Below, piece by piece: positions 1 to 9,090 of a stretch of DNA of 64,000 nt. The notes under the pieces were generated by a model. The model saw only the letters and a list, made by a program, of their open reading frames with translations, had not been told where the DNA came from and did no database searches. A program made the translations under genes and the position numbers. Where the stretch lies: assembly GCA_028287235.1 (NCBI GenBank), contig JAQBQB010000018.1:62001-126000 (forward strand), in the 5' to 3' direction. The first letter of the stretch is position 1. The number at the start of each line of letters is the position of its first letter. The DNA comes from Gemmatimonadota bacterium (GTDB lineage Bacteria > Gemmatimonadota > Gemmatimonadetes > Gemmatimonadales > Gemmatimonadaceae).

Positions 1-121
1 CGAGCAGCTGCGCACGATGGAGAGCGCGGAGCAGGTGTGCCGGGCACTCGTCGACCGCGCCCTCGAGCGCGGCGGGTCCGACAACATCACGGTCGTCGTG
101 GGACGGGCGCGGAAGGCGTAG
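1..121 (+). CDS. PP2C-family protein phosphatase, C-terminal end (partial)
   Basis: The reading frame enters from the left edge and ends at TAG 119-121, giving 39 residues. They end in the closing motif of bacterial PP2C Ser/Thr phosphatases, RGGSDNITVVV, in which the Asp is one of the metal ligands of the family. The upstream helix (EQVCRALVDRAL) also fits the last helix of that fold. Such enzymes dephosphorylate Ser/Thr-phosphorylated proteins and often pair with an Hpk2-type kinase, which cannot be checked because the rest lies outside the window. The call rests on this short tail only. Confidence 0.8.
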   Translation, partial: EQLRTMESAEQVCRALVDRALERGGSDNITVVVGRARKA

Positions 122-125
122 CGGT

Positions 126-1010
126 TCAATTCCCCGCGTTCTTCAGCCGGTCGAGATGCTGCTGCGCGGGCTCGAAGTCGGGAAACTTGGCGACGACCTG
201 CTTGAACAGCTCGGCGGCCTTGGCGTGGTTCTTCTTGTCCATCTCGTCGAGCGCGTTCGAGTAGACCTTCATCGTCGAGATGTCGAGCTTCGTCTTCGAG
301 AGCTTCTGCGACACGGGCTTCGCGTACGTCTCAGCCTGCGCCACTCTGGTCGCGGGCGCCGGCGTGTGAACGGCAGCCGGAGCCGCCGCCGGCGCTGCCG
401 CCGGTGCGCCGGCCGGCGCGATGGCCGGCGCGGGCCCGATCTTCGGTGCAGCCTCGCCGGCGTCTCCCACGCGACGGCCCGGCTTGGCGTCGAGCTTCAT
501 GTTGGCGCCGAGCTTCGACGAGAGCTGGCCGATCATGCCGAGCACGTCGTCGGACTTGCCGGTGATCTTCTCGGGGTTCGCGATCTGCGTCGTCTCCATG
601 TCGACGGTGCGCCCCGTGAGCACCGCGTTGCCCTTGCCGTCCGACATGAAGCCGCCGATCACGGCGTACTGGGCGCCCATGATCTTGCCGAGGCGCACGG
701 CGGTGGCCGCGTCGATCTGGTTGGCCTTGACCATGTTCTGCTCGCGGAGCACCGCGTCGATGTTGCTCCGGTCCACGAGCCGGATCTTCGCGTTCGACGC
801 CATGTCGGTGATCAGCAGGTCCTGCACGCCGGTGGCGATGCCGTCGAACTCGGCGTGGCCGGTTCCGATCGAGCTGTTGGTGAACGTGAACACGACCACC
901 ACGGGACGGGTGTCCTGGGCGCGGAGCGCGGCCGGTCGCGCAGCGGACAACGCGAGCACGGCAGCGGCGGCGGCGGCGAAGCGAACAGCGTACGACGGCG
1001 TACGGAACAT
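126..1010 (-). CDS. CsgG/HfaB-like secreted protein with C-terminal repeat
   Basis: 294 residues. ATG at 1010 is preceded by AGGAG (1017-1021) with 6-base spacing, so I prefer it to an in-frame start 30 bases upstream. Residues 1-32 form a signal peptide ending in LRAQ. Residues about 36-165 resemble the CsgG/HfaB periplasmic alpha/beta domain: a VVVVFTF strand, LLITDMA, a VDRSNIDAVLREQ helix and a GAQYAVIGGF strand. An Ala/Pro-rich linker (about 190-235) leads to a C-terminal TPR-like helix pair (AAELFKQVVAKFPDF). CsgG proteins form curli export pores, but many relatives with only this domain have unknown envelope roles and no curli genes are nearby. It lies 50 bases downstream of the MBL gene on the same strand and is convergent with the phosphatase. 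Confidence 0.7.
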   Translation of the reverse strand: MFRTPSYAVRFAAAAAAVLALSAARPAALRAQDTRPVVVVFTFTNSSIGTGHAEFDGIATGVQDLLITDMASNAKIRLVDRSNIDAVLREQNMVKANQIDAATAVRLGKIMGAQYAVIGGFMSDGKGNAVLTGRTVDMETTQIANPEKITGKSDDVLGMIGQLSSKLGANMKLDAKPGRRVGDAGEAAPKIGPAPAIAPAGAPAAAPAAAPAAVHTPAPATRVAQAETYAKPVSQKLSKTKLDISTMKVYSNALDEMDKKNHAKAAELFKQVVAKFPDFEPAQQHLDRLKNAGN

Positions 1011-1060
1011 GGTGGTCTCCTGAGGTGCTGTAGCGAACACGAATTATCGAATACTCGTTA

Positions 1061-1966
1061 CTAAACGCTCAACGTCATTCCCTCGGCGGCGGCCCGGACT
1101 CGGAGCGTGCTCCCGTGCGCCGCCGCCTGCGCCTGGCAGTCGGCCACGCAGCGGTCCATCTCGTCGTCCGACCGCTCGGGCTTGTGGTGAAAGAGCAGCA
1201 GCTCCTGCACCTGTGCCTCGAGCGCCAGCGCCAGCGCCTCGTCCATCGTCGAATGTCCCCACCCGCGGTGCCGCTCGTACTCTCGCGGCGTGTACGTCGC
1301 GTCGTGCACCAGCAGCGTAGCCCCGCGCACGAACTCGATCAGCTCCTCCCTCCACCCGGCGTGGGCCGGATAGCCGTCCGCTGGACCGCCCCCGAGCTCG
1401 TTGTCCGAGATGTAGACGAACGAGCCCCCCTGCGCGGTTCGCCCGGCGAATCGGTAGCCCAGCGCCCCCCCCGGGTGCTGGACCCCGAATGCCGTCACCG
1501 CGTAACCATCCCCCTCGCGCCGCTCCCGCTCCCCGATCTCCGAAAAGTCGATCTGCGCCTTGAGCTCGCTGAACGACACTGGAAACACGGCCGGTCCCAT
1601 CTGATCGCGAATCACGTCGCCGATGCTCGTTCCGCCGCCCGCCGTTGTCGGCGCCGAGATCGTGAAGCGGTTGCCCGCCTGGAAGATCGGCGCGAAGAAG
1701 GGAATGCCTTGTACGTGATCCCAGTGCGCGTGCGTCAAAAAAATGTCGGCGGCAATGCCCCCCGTTGCACCGCCGCCATGCACTCTCCGTTCAGCAAGCA
1801 GCGAGCGGCCCAACTCGCGAATGCCCGTGCCCGCATCGAGAATCACCAGCCCGTTGCTCTCGGTTCGTACCTCCACGCACGGGGTGTTGCCGCCGTACCG
1901 AACCGTGTGAGGGCCTGGGCTTGGAATCGAGCCGCGCGTTCCCCAGAACCGCAGTCGCATAGTCAT
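1061..1966 (-). CDS. MBL-fold metallo-hydrolase (cyclic-nucleotide phosphodiesterase-like)
   Basis: 301 residues. The N-terminus RLRFWGTRGSIPSPG is typical of the MBL group related to phosphoribosyl cyclic phosphate and cyclic-nucleotide phosphodiesterases. The metal motif THAHWDH is at residues 78-84 (H79, H81, D83, H84). Further ligand regions are a His-Asp pair in LLVHDATY, a GWGHSTMDEA loop and FHHKPERSDD near the C-terminus, so the active site looks intact. A second ATG two codons downstream (1960) is an equally good start. No strong ribosome site is visible. The substrate cannot be told from the sequence. Confidence 0.8.
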   Translation of the reverse strand: MTMRLRFWGTRGSIPSPGPHTVRYGGNTPCVEVRTESNGLVILDAGTGIRELGRSLLAERRVHGGGATGGIAADIFLTHAHWDHVQGIPFFAPIFQAGNRFTISAPTTAGGGTSIGDVIRDQMGPAVFPVSFSELKAQIDFSEIGERERREGDGYAVTAFGVQHPGGALGYRFAGRTAQGGSFVYISDNELGGGPADGYPAHAGWREELIEFVRGATLLVHDATYTPREYERHRGWGHSTMDEALALALEAQVQELLLFHHKPERSDDEMDRCVADCQAQAAAHGSTLRVRAAAEGMTLSV

Positions 1967-2083
1967 GAACCAGGCGCCTCGGCGCGCTCAGGGGCAATCT
2001 TGGGAAACGGCGTCACAATCGGCAAGGAAGCGAGTCACGCCCCCGTTGTGACGGCGATCACAATGCGGAGCGGGGACGTCCGG

Positions 2084-2764
2084 TCAGAGTCGGGCTTGGG
2101 CGCGCTGCTCGAGCGCCGGACGGTCAGCGAGCGTGATGCGACGGCGCTCGACGCTCACCCAGTTGGCGTCCTGAAACTCCTTCATCGCGCGCGACACGGT
2201 CTCGCGGCTCGCGCCGATCATCTGCGCGATGGTCTGGTGCGTGAGCGCCTTCTCGATCGTGTTGCTCCCCGATTCTTCCGAGAGGTCGAGCAACAGCCGC
2301 GCGATGCGCCCCGGCACGTCGAGCAGCACGAGCCCGCCGATCTTCTCGTCGGCGCGGCGCAGCCGGCGCGACAGCTCGGTGAGCAGCGACCACGCCACGG
2401 CGGGCGACGACTCGACGCGGCGGCGGAAATCCTCGCGGCGCAGCACGAGCAGATGCGAGTCTTCCATGGCGATGACGTGCGCCGACCGCGGACGGTCGTC
2501 GATCAGCGCGAGCTCCCCGAAGTGCTCGCTCACGCCGAGCACGCCGAGGATCACTTCGCGTCCGTCTTCGCCGATCAGCACGACCTTCACCCGCCCCTGA
2601 CGCACGACGAACAGCGAGTCGCCCGGGTCGTTTTCGAACAGGATGACGCTGCCCTTGGGATAGAACTTCTCGCGCGTGAGCTCGCCGAAGCGCTGCAGCT
2701 CGGCGCGATCGAGACCGTTGAAGAGCGGAACCGTCGCCAGGAAGTCGGCTGTGGTGGTGGTCAC
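2084..2764 (-). CDS. Crp/Fnr-family transcriptional regulator
   Basis: 226 residues from GTG at 2764; the open frame runs further upstream, but only low-complexity sequence precedes this point. Residues about 10-120 form a cyclic-nucleotide-binding beta-roll (FYPKGSVILFENDPGDSLF, then FGELALIDDRPRSA). Residues about 155-215 form a Crp-type winged helix with recognition helix GASRETVSRAMKEF. The phosphate-binding cassette has FGELALIDDRPRSA, close to the cAMP-binding consensus, so a nucleotide ligand is possible. There are no cysteines of the Fnr Fe-S type. It is followed by the MBL gene on the same strand after about 117 bases. Confidence 0.88.
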   Translation of the reverse strand: MTTTTADFLATVPLFNGLDRAELQRFGELTREKFYPKGSVILFENDPGDSLFVVRQGRVKVVLIGEDGREVILGVLGVSEHFGELALIDDRPRSAHVIAMEDSHLLVLRREDFRRRVESSPAVAWSLLTELSRRLRRADEKIGGLVLLDVPGRIARLLLDLSEESGSNTIEKALTHQTIAQMIGASRETVSRAMKEFQDANWVSVERRRITLADRPALEQRAQARL

Positions 2765-2934
2765 GCGATCCGGGGCGGAGGGGAGCAAGGGAGTCGAGGG
2801 CGAAAGACCAGAGAGCGGCGGCGCCCTGCGTATGGTCGCGAAGTTAGACGGCGAGCCGGGTAGTGTCAAACCACGCGAAGCGGTTGTGATCTTGCGCACA
2901 CCGCGGCGAACGCGGCGAGCGAAGTGGGGTTGCT

Positions 2935-4104
2935 CTACGATCCCGACGCCGGGAGCCTCGCGATGCGGTAGACGATTCCGCTCGCCGCCGTGACGTAGAG
3001 CTCTCCGCTCGCGTCTTCGCCGAACGACGTGATGGCCCCGATCGCCGCAATACCCCAGTCGCGCGCATCGGTGGCCGTGCCCCCAATCACGCGGATGCTG
3101 CGCAGCCATCCGCTGCAGTAGTCCGAGTAGAAGTATGTCCCGGTCACTTCGGGGATGCGCGAGCCGCGATACACGAATCCTCCTGTGATCGAGCAGCCCT
3201 GCGAGTGGTCGTAGTCGAACACCGGCAGCGTGAGTCCCGTGCGGTTGCAGGTGGCGGCGGCGTAACAGCTCGTTCCTTCCATCACGTTCCAACCGTAGTT
3301 CACGCCGCCCTGAGTTGCGCGCACCGCGTCGATCTCCTCGCGCGCGCCCTGTCCCACGTCGGCGATGTACAACAGGCCCGCCACGCGATCGAACGCGAAG
3401 CGCCACGGGTTGCGCAGCCCCAACGCCCAGATCTCGCCGCGCGCGCCCGCCTGGCCGACGAACGGATTGTTCGCCGGCACGACATACGGCAGCGCGCCGT
3501 TCACGTCGATGCGCAGCAGCTTGCCCAGCAGCGCGTTTCGGTTCTGTGCGTTCCCAAGCGGATCGCCCGCCGAGCCGCCGTCGCCCATGCCGATGTACAG
3601 CATGCCATCGGGCCCGAACATGAGCAATCCGCCATTATGGTTCGCGAATGGCTGGGCGACGCCGAGGATCAGCGTGGTGCTCGCCGGGTCGGCGACGTTG
3701 CGGTCAGCCGAGACGTGAAAGCGCTCCACGCGCGTGTCGCCGTTGACGTCCGTGAAGTCGACGAAGAAGAAGCCATTGGTGGCGTACTGCGGATGAAAGG
3801 CGACGCTGAGCAGTCCGCGCTCGCCGCCGGTCGAGACGCGGGCACGGAGGTCGAGGAAGGGGGCGGTCAGTAGGGCGCCGTTGGCGACGATCCGGATGCG
3901 TCCGGTCTGCTCGACGATGAAGAGACGGGCGTCGTTCGGGGGCGACGCGACGTACAGCGGGCTGCTCAGGCCGGTGGCGACGGTGTCGAGCTTGAGCGTG
4001 ACGCTGTCGGGCGGCGCTGTGAGCCCGCCGGCAGAGCCGCCGCAGGCTGCGAGCGCGGCGCAGAGAAGAAGGTGTCGCACACCCGCCACCGCTGCGATTC
4101 CCAT
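2935..4104 (-). CDS. PQQ-dependent sugar (aldose/sorbosone) dehydrogenase lipoprotein
   Basis: 389 residues from ATG at 4104. A lipoprotein signal peptide ends in ALAAC with Cys21 as the lipidation site. The rest is a six-bladed beta-propeller of the soluble glucose dehydrogenase/YliI group: [13 protein letters not shown] with the catalytic-type His, NHNGG followed by [23 protein letters not shown], and [11 protein letters not shown]. Such proteins oxidise aldoses or aldehydes in the periplasm with PQQ. Not all members are active dehydrogenases and no PQQ synthesis genes are in the window. It is transcribed divergently from rpmE. Confidence 0.85.
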   Translation of the reverse strand: MGIAAVAGVRHLLLCAALAACGGSAGGLTAPPDSVTLKLDTVATGLSSPLYVASPPNDARLFIVEQTGRIRIVANGALLTAPFLDLRARVSTGGERGLLSVAFHPQYATNGFFFVDFTDVNGDTRVERFHVSADRNVADPASTTLILGVAQPFANHNGGLLMFGPDGMLYIGMGDGGSAGDPLGNAQNRNALLGKLLRIDVNGALPYVVPANNPFVGQAGARGEIWALGLRNPWRFAFDRVAGLLYIADVGQGAREEIDAVRATQGGVNYGWNVMEGTSCYAAATCNRTGLTLPVFDYDHSQGCSITGGFVYRGSRIPEVTGTYFYSDYCSGWLRSIRVIGGTATDARDWGIAAIGAITSFGEDASGELYVTAASGIVYRIARLPASGS

Positions 4105-4130
4105 TCCGGCGGGCTCAAATCGTTGTCCGC

Positions 4131-4160
4131 TTGTCTCTTACGCCCAGAATCCGCTATATT
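4131..4160 (+). promoter_or_regulatory. Candidate sigma-70 promoter for the rpmE-prfA operon
   Basis: TTGTCT (4131-4136) and TATATT (4155-4160) are separated by 18 bases, about 85 bases upstream of the rpmE start in the divergent intergenic region. An overlapping TATAAG at 4161 is an alternative -10 element. Confidence 0.45.
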
Positions 4161-4244
4161 TATAAGCTGGCCCAAATCACGGAGCGACACCGTCGAGGCG
4201 GACGATACCTTCGACGCTCGCCCCCAATAATCCGAGAGGTTCCT

Positions 4245-4514
4245 GTGAAGAACGACATCCATCCCGAATACGCCACGGCCACCGTCAAGTGCGCCTGCGG
4301 TAATACGTTCCAGACGCGCTCGACCCAGGCGGAGATCCACACCGACGTGTGCGCCCAGTGCCACCCGTTCTTCACCGGCAAGCAGCGCCTCATGGATACC
4401 GCCGGACGCATCGAGCGCTTCCGTCAGAAGTTCGCGAAGCCGACCGCGGCCACCGCCCCTGCGGCCACCGCGGGCGCAGCTACTCCGGCAGCCACCGCCG
4501 CATCCGAGAGCTGA
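4245..4514 (+). CDS. rpmE: 50S ribosomal protein bL31
   Basis: 89 residues from GTG at 4245, preceded by GAGAGGT (4234-4240). The first residues, KNDIHPEY, match the family start. It carries the zinc-type ligand set, CAC near residue 16 and CAQC near residue 36, so this is the Zn-binding (C+) form. The [20 protein letters not shown] core is standard. The tail after about residue 66 is an Ala/Thr/Pro-rich extension not found in short homologues. It is the first gene of a run with prfA and prmC. Confidence 0.97.
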   Translation: MKNDIHPEYATATVKCACGNTFQTRSTQAEIHTDVCAQCHPFFTGKQRLMDTAGRIERFRQKFAKPTAATAPAATAGAATPAATAASES

Positions 4515-4521
4515 GGAGCCC

Positions 4522-5592
4522 CTGGCCCTCCGCGACCGGTTAGCGGCCGCACTCGCCCGCGCCGACGAAGTCGAGCGGGCGCTCGCCAATCCGACCGGAC
4601 TCCGCGACGCGAAGGAATTCGCGGAGCTCGGCCGAGAGCACAGCCGGCTGGTGCCGATTGTCGAGACCGCGGCGCACTTGCAGAAGGACGAGGACGAGCT
4701 CGCGCAGGTGCGCGAGCTCGTTTCCGTTGACGACCCCGAGATGGCCGCCGAAGCGCGCGCCGAACTGGCTCGCCTCGAGACGCACGTCGCCGGCCTCGAA
4801 GCGAAGCTCCTGCCCATGCTCGTCCCGCGCGACCCGCTCGACGACCGCAACTGCATCGTCGAGATTCGCGCCGGCGCCGGCGGCGACGAGGCGGCGCTCT
4901 TCGCCGCCGACCTGAACCGCATGTACACGCGCTTCTGCGAGCGCCAAGGCTGGCGCATCGAGATCATGTCGCTGTCCGACGCCACCCTCGGCGGCATTAA
5001 GGAAATCATATTCAAGGTCTTGGGGCCGAGTCCGTTCGGCACGATGCGCTTCGAGTCGGGCACGCACCGGGTGCAGCGCGTGCCCGCCACCGAGGCGCAG
5101 GGACGCATCCACACCTCGGCCGCCACGGTCGCCGTGCTCCCCGAAGCGGAAGAAGTCGACGTCAAGATCGAAGACAAGGACATCCGCATCGACGTGTTCC
5201 GCGCGTCGGGGCCCGGCGGGCAGAGCGTGAACACCACCGACTCGGCGGTGCGCATCACGCACATCCCGAGTGGGTTGGTCGTGAGCCAGCAGGATCAGAA
5301 GTCGCAGCTCCAGAACAAGCTCAAGGCCATGGAAGTGCTGCGCGCCCGGCTGCTCAAGCTCAAGATGGACGAGATGAACGCGGCGCGCGCCAAGCTGCGC
5401 AAGTCGCAGGTGGGCTCGGGCGACCGCTCCGACAAGATTCGCACGTACAACTATCCGCAGAGCCGCATCACCGATCATCGCATCGGCTGGACGACGCACG
5501 ACCTCCACGGCTTCCTCGACGGCGACATCGCGCCGCTCATCGACGCGCTCCGGCTCGCCGAAGTCGAGGAGCAGCTCGGCGAGGACGCGTGA
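4522..5592 (+). CDS. prfA: Peptide chain release factor 1
   Basis: RF1 reads UAA and UAG and releases the finished peptide. From CTG at 4522 it has 356 residues, the normal length. The PAT tripeptide in [14 protein letters not shown] is the stop-codon recognition motif, and GGQ in [15 protein letters not shown] is the peptidyl-tRNA hydrolysis motif. Both are intact, as is [19 protein letters not shown]. The first ATG/GTG/TTG in frame (GTG, 4651) would remove 43 residues, although the upstream codons still read as RF1 N-terminal coiled coil ([13 protein letters not shown]). CTG at 4522 is the only plausible initiator, with AGGAG at 4514-4518 just before it. It lies 7 bases after rpmE and overlaps prmC by 4. 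Confidence 0.93.
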   Translation: MALRDRLAAALARADEVERALANPTGLRDAKEFAELGREHSRLVPIVETAAHLQKDEDELAQVRELVSVDDPEMAAEARAELARLETHVAGLEAKLLPMLVPRDPLDDRNCIVEIRAGAGGDEAALFAADLNRMYTRFCERQGWRIEIMSLSDATLGGIKEIIFKVLGPSPFGTMRFESGTHRVQRVPATEAQGRIHTSAATVAVLPEAEEVDVKIEDKDIRIDVFRASGPGGQSVNTTDSAVRITHIPSGLVVSQQDQKSQLQNKLKAMEVLRARLLKLKMDEMNAARAKLRKSQVGSGDRSDKIRTYNYPQSRITDHRIGWTTHDLHGFLDGDIAPLIDALRLAEVEEQLGEDA

Positions 5593-6482
5593 CCACCGAG
5601 CGCGCCTCCGCGCCGGTCACGGTGAGCCAGCTCCTCGACGACACCGCGCGCCGGCTCAACGCGCGCGGCATCTCCGAGCCGTTCTCGGAGGCGCGGGAGA
5701 TGGTGTCGGCGCTCTACGACGTACCGCGCTTCTGGCCGCTCATGAACGGCGGTGTGGAAGTCGACGCGGCCATGCTCGCCCGCGCCTACGCCGCGGTCGC
5801 CAAACGGCTGCAGGGGGCGCCCCTCGCCTACGCCGTGGGCCGCGCGAGCTTCCGCCATCTGGTGCTCGACGTCGACGAGCGCGTGCTCATCCCGCGCCCG
5901 GAAACGGAGCACCTCGTGGAGCTCGTGCTCGACGCGATGTCCGGCACGCCGGGCGGCGTCGCGGTCGACGTGGGCACTGGCTCTGGTGCGATCGCCATTG
6001 CGCTTGCCGCTGAAGGAAATTTCGAGCGCGTGTACGGAACGGACATCTCGCTCGGTGCGCTCGCCGTCGCGGCGCGAAACGTCGAGCTGGCGGCGCGGCT
6101 GCGTGCGCCGGTCGAGCTTCTGCACGGGTCGCTGCTTGGTCCAGTGGCCGGCATGCGGGCGCGTGTCGTCGTGTCGAATCCGCCGTACATTGCATTGGGC
6201 GAGGCCCAGGCATTGCCAGCGAGCGTGCGCGATTGGGAGCCGGCGGTCGCGCTCTACAGCGGCGCGGACGGCATGACGGCGACGAGCCGGCTCGTGCGCG
6301 AGGCCGCGGCGGTGCTCGAGCCCGGCGGACTGCTGGCGTTGGAAGTCGACGTGCGGCGCGCGTCGATCGCAGCCGAATTGGTCAGTCGCGAGCGGCGCTT
6401 CGACTCCGTTCGCGTGGAGCTGGATCTCACAGGGCGCGAGCGCTTCGTGCTCGCCCGACGACAGGAGAGGGACGGGGCATGA
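5589..6482 (+). CDS. prmC: Release factor glutamine N5-methyltransferase
   Basis: 297 residues; GTG at 5589 overlaps the prfA stop in a GTGA. PrmC methylates the Gln of the GGQ motif in release factors, fitting its place directly after prfA. It has an N-terminal helical RF-binding domain (residues about 1-85), then a SAM-binding Rossmann fold with VDVGTGSGAIAIALA and the catalytic NPPYI motif. The line IPRPETEHLVE is the family signature. Everything needed for activity is visible. Confidence 0.96.
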   Translation: MTTERASAPVTVSQLLDDTARRLNARGISEPFSEAREMVSALYDVPRFWPLMNGGVEVDAAMLARAYAAVAKRLQGAPLAYAVGRASFRHLVLDVDERVLIPRPETEHLVELVLDAMSGTPGGVAVDVGTGSGAIAIALAAEGNFERVYGTDISLGALAVAARNVELAARLRAPVELLHGSLLGPVAGMRARVVVSNPPYIALGEAQALPASVRDWEPAVALYSGADGMTATSRLVREAAAVLEPGGLLALEVDVRRASIAAELVSRERRFDSVRVELDLTGRERFVLARRQERDGA

Positions 6483-6832
6483 CTGAGGAAAAGGCGAAGG
6501 AGCTCGGCCGCTTGATTGGGCAGAGCAATGAGTACAAGGCGGTGAAGCGCTCGAGCGACGCGCTCAACGAAGACAAGGACACCGTTGGCCTCCTCCAGAA
6601 GATGGAAGAGCTGCGGATGAACGCGCAGCGCATGATGCAGAAGGGCGAGCGCCCCACGGAAGAGATGGAGCGCGAGCTCGACAGCCTGCTCGGGCAGATT
6701 CAAACGCGGCCGACCTATCAGCGTTTGCTCGTGGCGCAGGAGAACTTCGACAAGATCATGTCGAAGGTGAACGATTGGATTCTCGAGGGCATCGAGAAGG
6801 GCGCCGCGAGCCCGATCATCACGCTAGGCTGA
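6479..6832 (+). CDS. YlbF/YmcA-family protein
   Basis: 117 residues; ATG at 6479 overlaps the prmC stop (ATGA). It is an all-helical protein resembling the YlbF/YmcA family: an N-terminal helix (KELGRLIGQSNEYKAVKRS), a central charged helix with LLQKMEEL, and a C-terminal FDKIMSKVNDWILEGI. In Bacillus these proteins form the RicAFT complex, which affects RNA processing and phosphorelay signalling. Whether this one does so is unknown, since no RicA/RicT partner is in the window. It is embedded between prmC and tmk. Confidence 0.75.
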   Translation: MTEEKAKELGRLIGQSNEYKAVKRSSDALNEDKDTVGLLQKMEELRMNAQRMMQKGERPTEEMERELDSLLGQIQTRPTYQRLLVAQENFDKIMSKVNDWILEGIEKGAASPIITLG

Positions 6833-6838
6833 TCGGCC

Positions 6839-7495
6839 ATGGCGCACGGACGGCTCGTCGTCCTGGAGGGGCCTGAAGGCGCGGGGAAGACGACGCAGCT
6901 CCGGCTGCTCGCCGAGCGGCTGAGCGCGCGCGGCGAAACGGTGATCGGCGTGCGCGAGCCGGGCGGCACGATCCTCGGCGACGAGATCCGCACGATTCTG
7001 CTTCACTCGGCGCTGGACATCGTACCGCGGGCCGAGGCGCTGCTGTTCATGGCGTCGCGCGCCCAGCTCGTGGAGCGCGAGATTCGCCCGGCGCTCGACG
7101 CCGGCGACACCGTGCTGCTCGATCGCTTTTTTCTCGCGACGTACGCCTACCAGGGCGTGGGCCGCGGTCTGCCGCCGAACGATCTGCGCGCCGCGAACGC
7201 GATCGCCACGAACGGGCTCGTGCCCCACCTCACGATCCTGCTGACGCTGCCCGCCGAAGTCGGGCTCGCGCGCGCCGCCGAGCGTGGTGGGCACGACCGC
7301 ATGGAGCGCGCGGAGCTGGCGTTTCACGAGCGCGTCGCGCGCGCCTACGAGGAATTCGCGACGCCCGAGTGGCAGCGAGCGCATCCCGAGTGTGGTCCGA
7401 TCGTGCTCGTCGACGCGACCGGGAGCGAGGCGGCGGTGTTCGATCGCGTGATGGCGGCGATCGACGAGCGGTGGCCCGCTTCTTCCCTTTCATAG
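6839..7495 (+). CDS. tmk: Thymidylate kinase
   Basis: 218 residues; phosphorylates dTMP to dTDP. The P-loop GPEGAGKTTQ is at residues about 11-20, and the substrate-binding REPGGT and catalytic DRFFLATYAYQG motifs follow. The lid region around AAERGGHDRME is short. The length is normal. It follows the YlbF-like gene by 6 bases and precedes the S41 protease by 5. Confidence 0.95.
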   Translation: MAHGRLVVLEGPEGAGKTTQLRLLAERLSARGETVIGVREPGGTILGDEIRTILLHSALDIVPRAEALLFMASRAQLVEREIRPALDAGDTVLLDRFFLATYAYQGVGRGLPPNDLRAANAIATNGLVPHLTILLTLPAEVGLARAAERGGHDRMERAELAFHERVARAYEEFATPEWQRAHPECGPIVLVDATGSEAAVFDRVMAAIDERWPASSLS

Positions 7496-7500
7496 GCGTC

Positions 7501-9090
7501 ATGCGTTCGCGGGCGATGTTGGCGATCGTGGTGCTGAGCAGTGCGCTCGTCTCGGGCGGCTGGCTGGTGCAACGGGGATTAGTGGGCGGCGGCGGTACGC
7601 GGTCGGCCGACCGCGCACGGCTGTTCGACGAGGTGTATCGGCACGTGTCGCGGGAGTACGTCGACACGCTGTCCGATTCCATTCTGTACACGCGGGCCGC
7701 CGAAGGATTGGTGCAGGAGTTGGGGGACCCGCACAGCAGCTATCTGTCGCCGGCGGTGCTCGCCCGGCTGTCGGAGCGTACGTCGGGCAAGTACGTCGGC
7801 GTAGGCGTGCAGATCGACGTGCGCGACGGATGGATCACGGTCGTGACGCCGCTGCCCGGCGGCCCGGCGATCGAGGCAGGCATTCAGGCGGGCGACCGTA
7901 TCACGGAAATGGACGGCAAGCCGATCCACGCGCAGGCGCTGGACGAGGCGCAGAAGGCGCTGCGCGGCGCACCCGGATCCGTGATGCGGCTGACGATCGA
8001 GCGTCCCGGCGTGAGCGCGCCGCTCAAGTTCGCGCTGACGCGCCGCGAGATTCGCACGCAATCGGTGCAGCACGGCGCGCTGCTGCGCGATGGCGTGGGC
8101 TACGTCGCGTTGACGATCTTCAGCGAAGCGTCGGCGCCGGAGCTGCAGCGCACGATCGACTCGCTGCGCGCGGCGGGGATGAAGTCATTGATCTTCGACC
8201 TCCGCGGCGATCCGGGCGGCCTGCTCGGCCAGGGCGTGGCGATCGCCGACCTGTTCCTCGACCCGGGCCAGCGGATCGTGTCGCTTCGCGGACGCACGCC
8301 GGATGCGTCACATGCCTATACCGATCGAGCCGGGCAGCCGTGGCCGCAGATGCCGGTGGCGCTGCTCGTCGATAGCAACAGCGCGAGCGCGGCGGAGATC
8401 GTGGCCGGTGCGCTGCAGGATCACGACCGCGCGCTGCTGGTCGGTACGACGACGTACGGGAAGGGAAGCGCGCAGAACGTGTTTCCTCTGCCTAACGGGG
8501 GCGCGGTGAAGCTGACGACCGCGCGCTGGTACACGCCGTCGGGCCGAAGCATCAACCGCCCGCGGCCGTCGGACGACGGCGGCGGCATGCCCAAGTCCGA
8601 CTCCGCCGCGCGTCCGCGATTCACCACCGACGGCGGCCGCACGGTGCTCGGCGGGGGTGGGATCACACCGGACATCCTGCTGCCCGCCGACTCGGCACCG
8701 CGGGGCGAGCTCGCGTTTCAGCGCGCGCTGGGCAAGCAGATTCCGCAATTCCGCTCGGCGCTCACCGAGTACGCGCTGTCGCTCAAGAACGCGCATGCCG
8801 TGACGTCGCCCAATTTCGCGGTAACGCCGGCGATGCGCGCCGAGCTGCGGCGGCGGATGCTGGTGCGGGGGATCGCGGTCGACTCGGGCACGATGGACGC
8901 GGCGCGGTCGCTGATCGACCGCCAGCTCGGCTACGAGATCGCGCGGGACGTGTTCGGAACGCCGGCGGAGTATGCGCGGCGGCTGCGCGACGACCCGGCG
9001 GTGACGCGCACCGTGTCGATCCTGGCGGGCGCCGCGACGCAGGCGGACCTGCTGAAGCGGGCTACGGCTTCGTCTGGTCCACGATCTTGA
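7501..9090 (+). CDS. S41-family C-terminal processing peptidase
   Basis: 529 residues from ATG at 7501. A membrane anchor or signal segment (residues 7-28) is followed by a PDZ domain (about 95-175) and the S41 protease core. The nucleophile Ser296 lies in DSNSASAAEIV and the general base Lys321 in TTYGKGSAQ, with the oxyanion-region FDLRGDPGG before them. CtpA/Prc relatives cut periplasmic proteins from their C-termini. An additional C-terminal helical region (about 425-529) has no motif I recognise. Its last 29 bases overlap the convergent LolA-like gene. Confidence 0.93.
   Translation: MRSRAMLAIVVLSSALVSGGWLVQRGLVGGGGTRSADRARLFDEVYRHVSREYVDTLSDSILYTRAAEGLVQELGDPHSSYLSPAVLARLSERTSGKYVGVGVQIDVRDGWITVVTPLPGGPAIEAGIQAGDRITEMDGKPIHAQALDEAQKALRGAPGSVMRLTIERPGVSAPLKFALTRREIRTQSVQHGALLRDGVGYVALTIFSEASAPELQRTIDSLRAAGMKSLIFDLRGDPGGLLGQGVAIADLFLDPGQRIVSLRGRTPDASHAYTDRAGQPWPQMPVALLVDSNSASAAEIVAGALQDHDRALLVGTTTYGKGSAQNVFPLPNGGAVKLTTARWYTPSGRSINRPRPSDDGGGMPKSDSAARPRFTTDGGRTVLGGGGITPDILLPADSAPRGELAFQRALGKQIPQFRSALTEYALSLKNAHAVTSPNFAVTPAMRAELRRRMLVRGIAVDSGTMDAARSLIDRQLGYEIARDVFGTPAEYARRLRDDPAVTRTVSILAGAATQADLLKRATASSGPRS

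Noticed and set aside
4651-5592. prfA starting at GTG 4651
   Set aside because: RF1-like N-terminal helices continue upstream to 4522 without a stop, and the short form would miss them.
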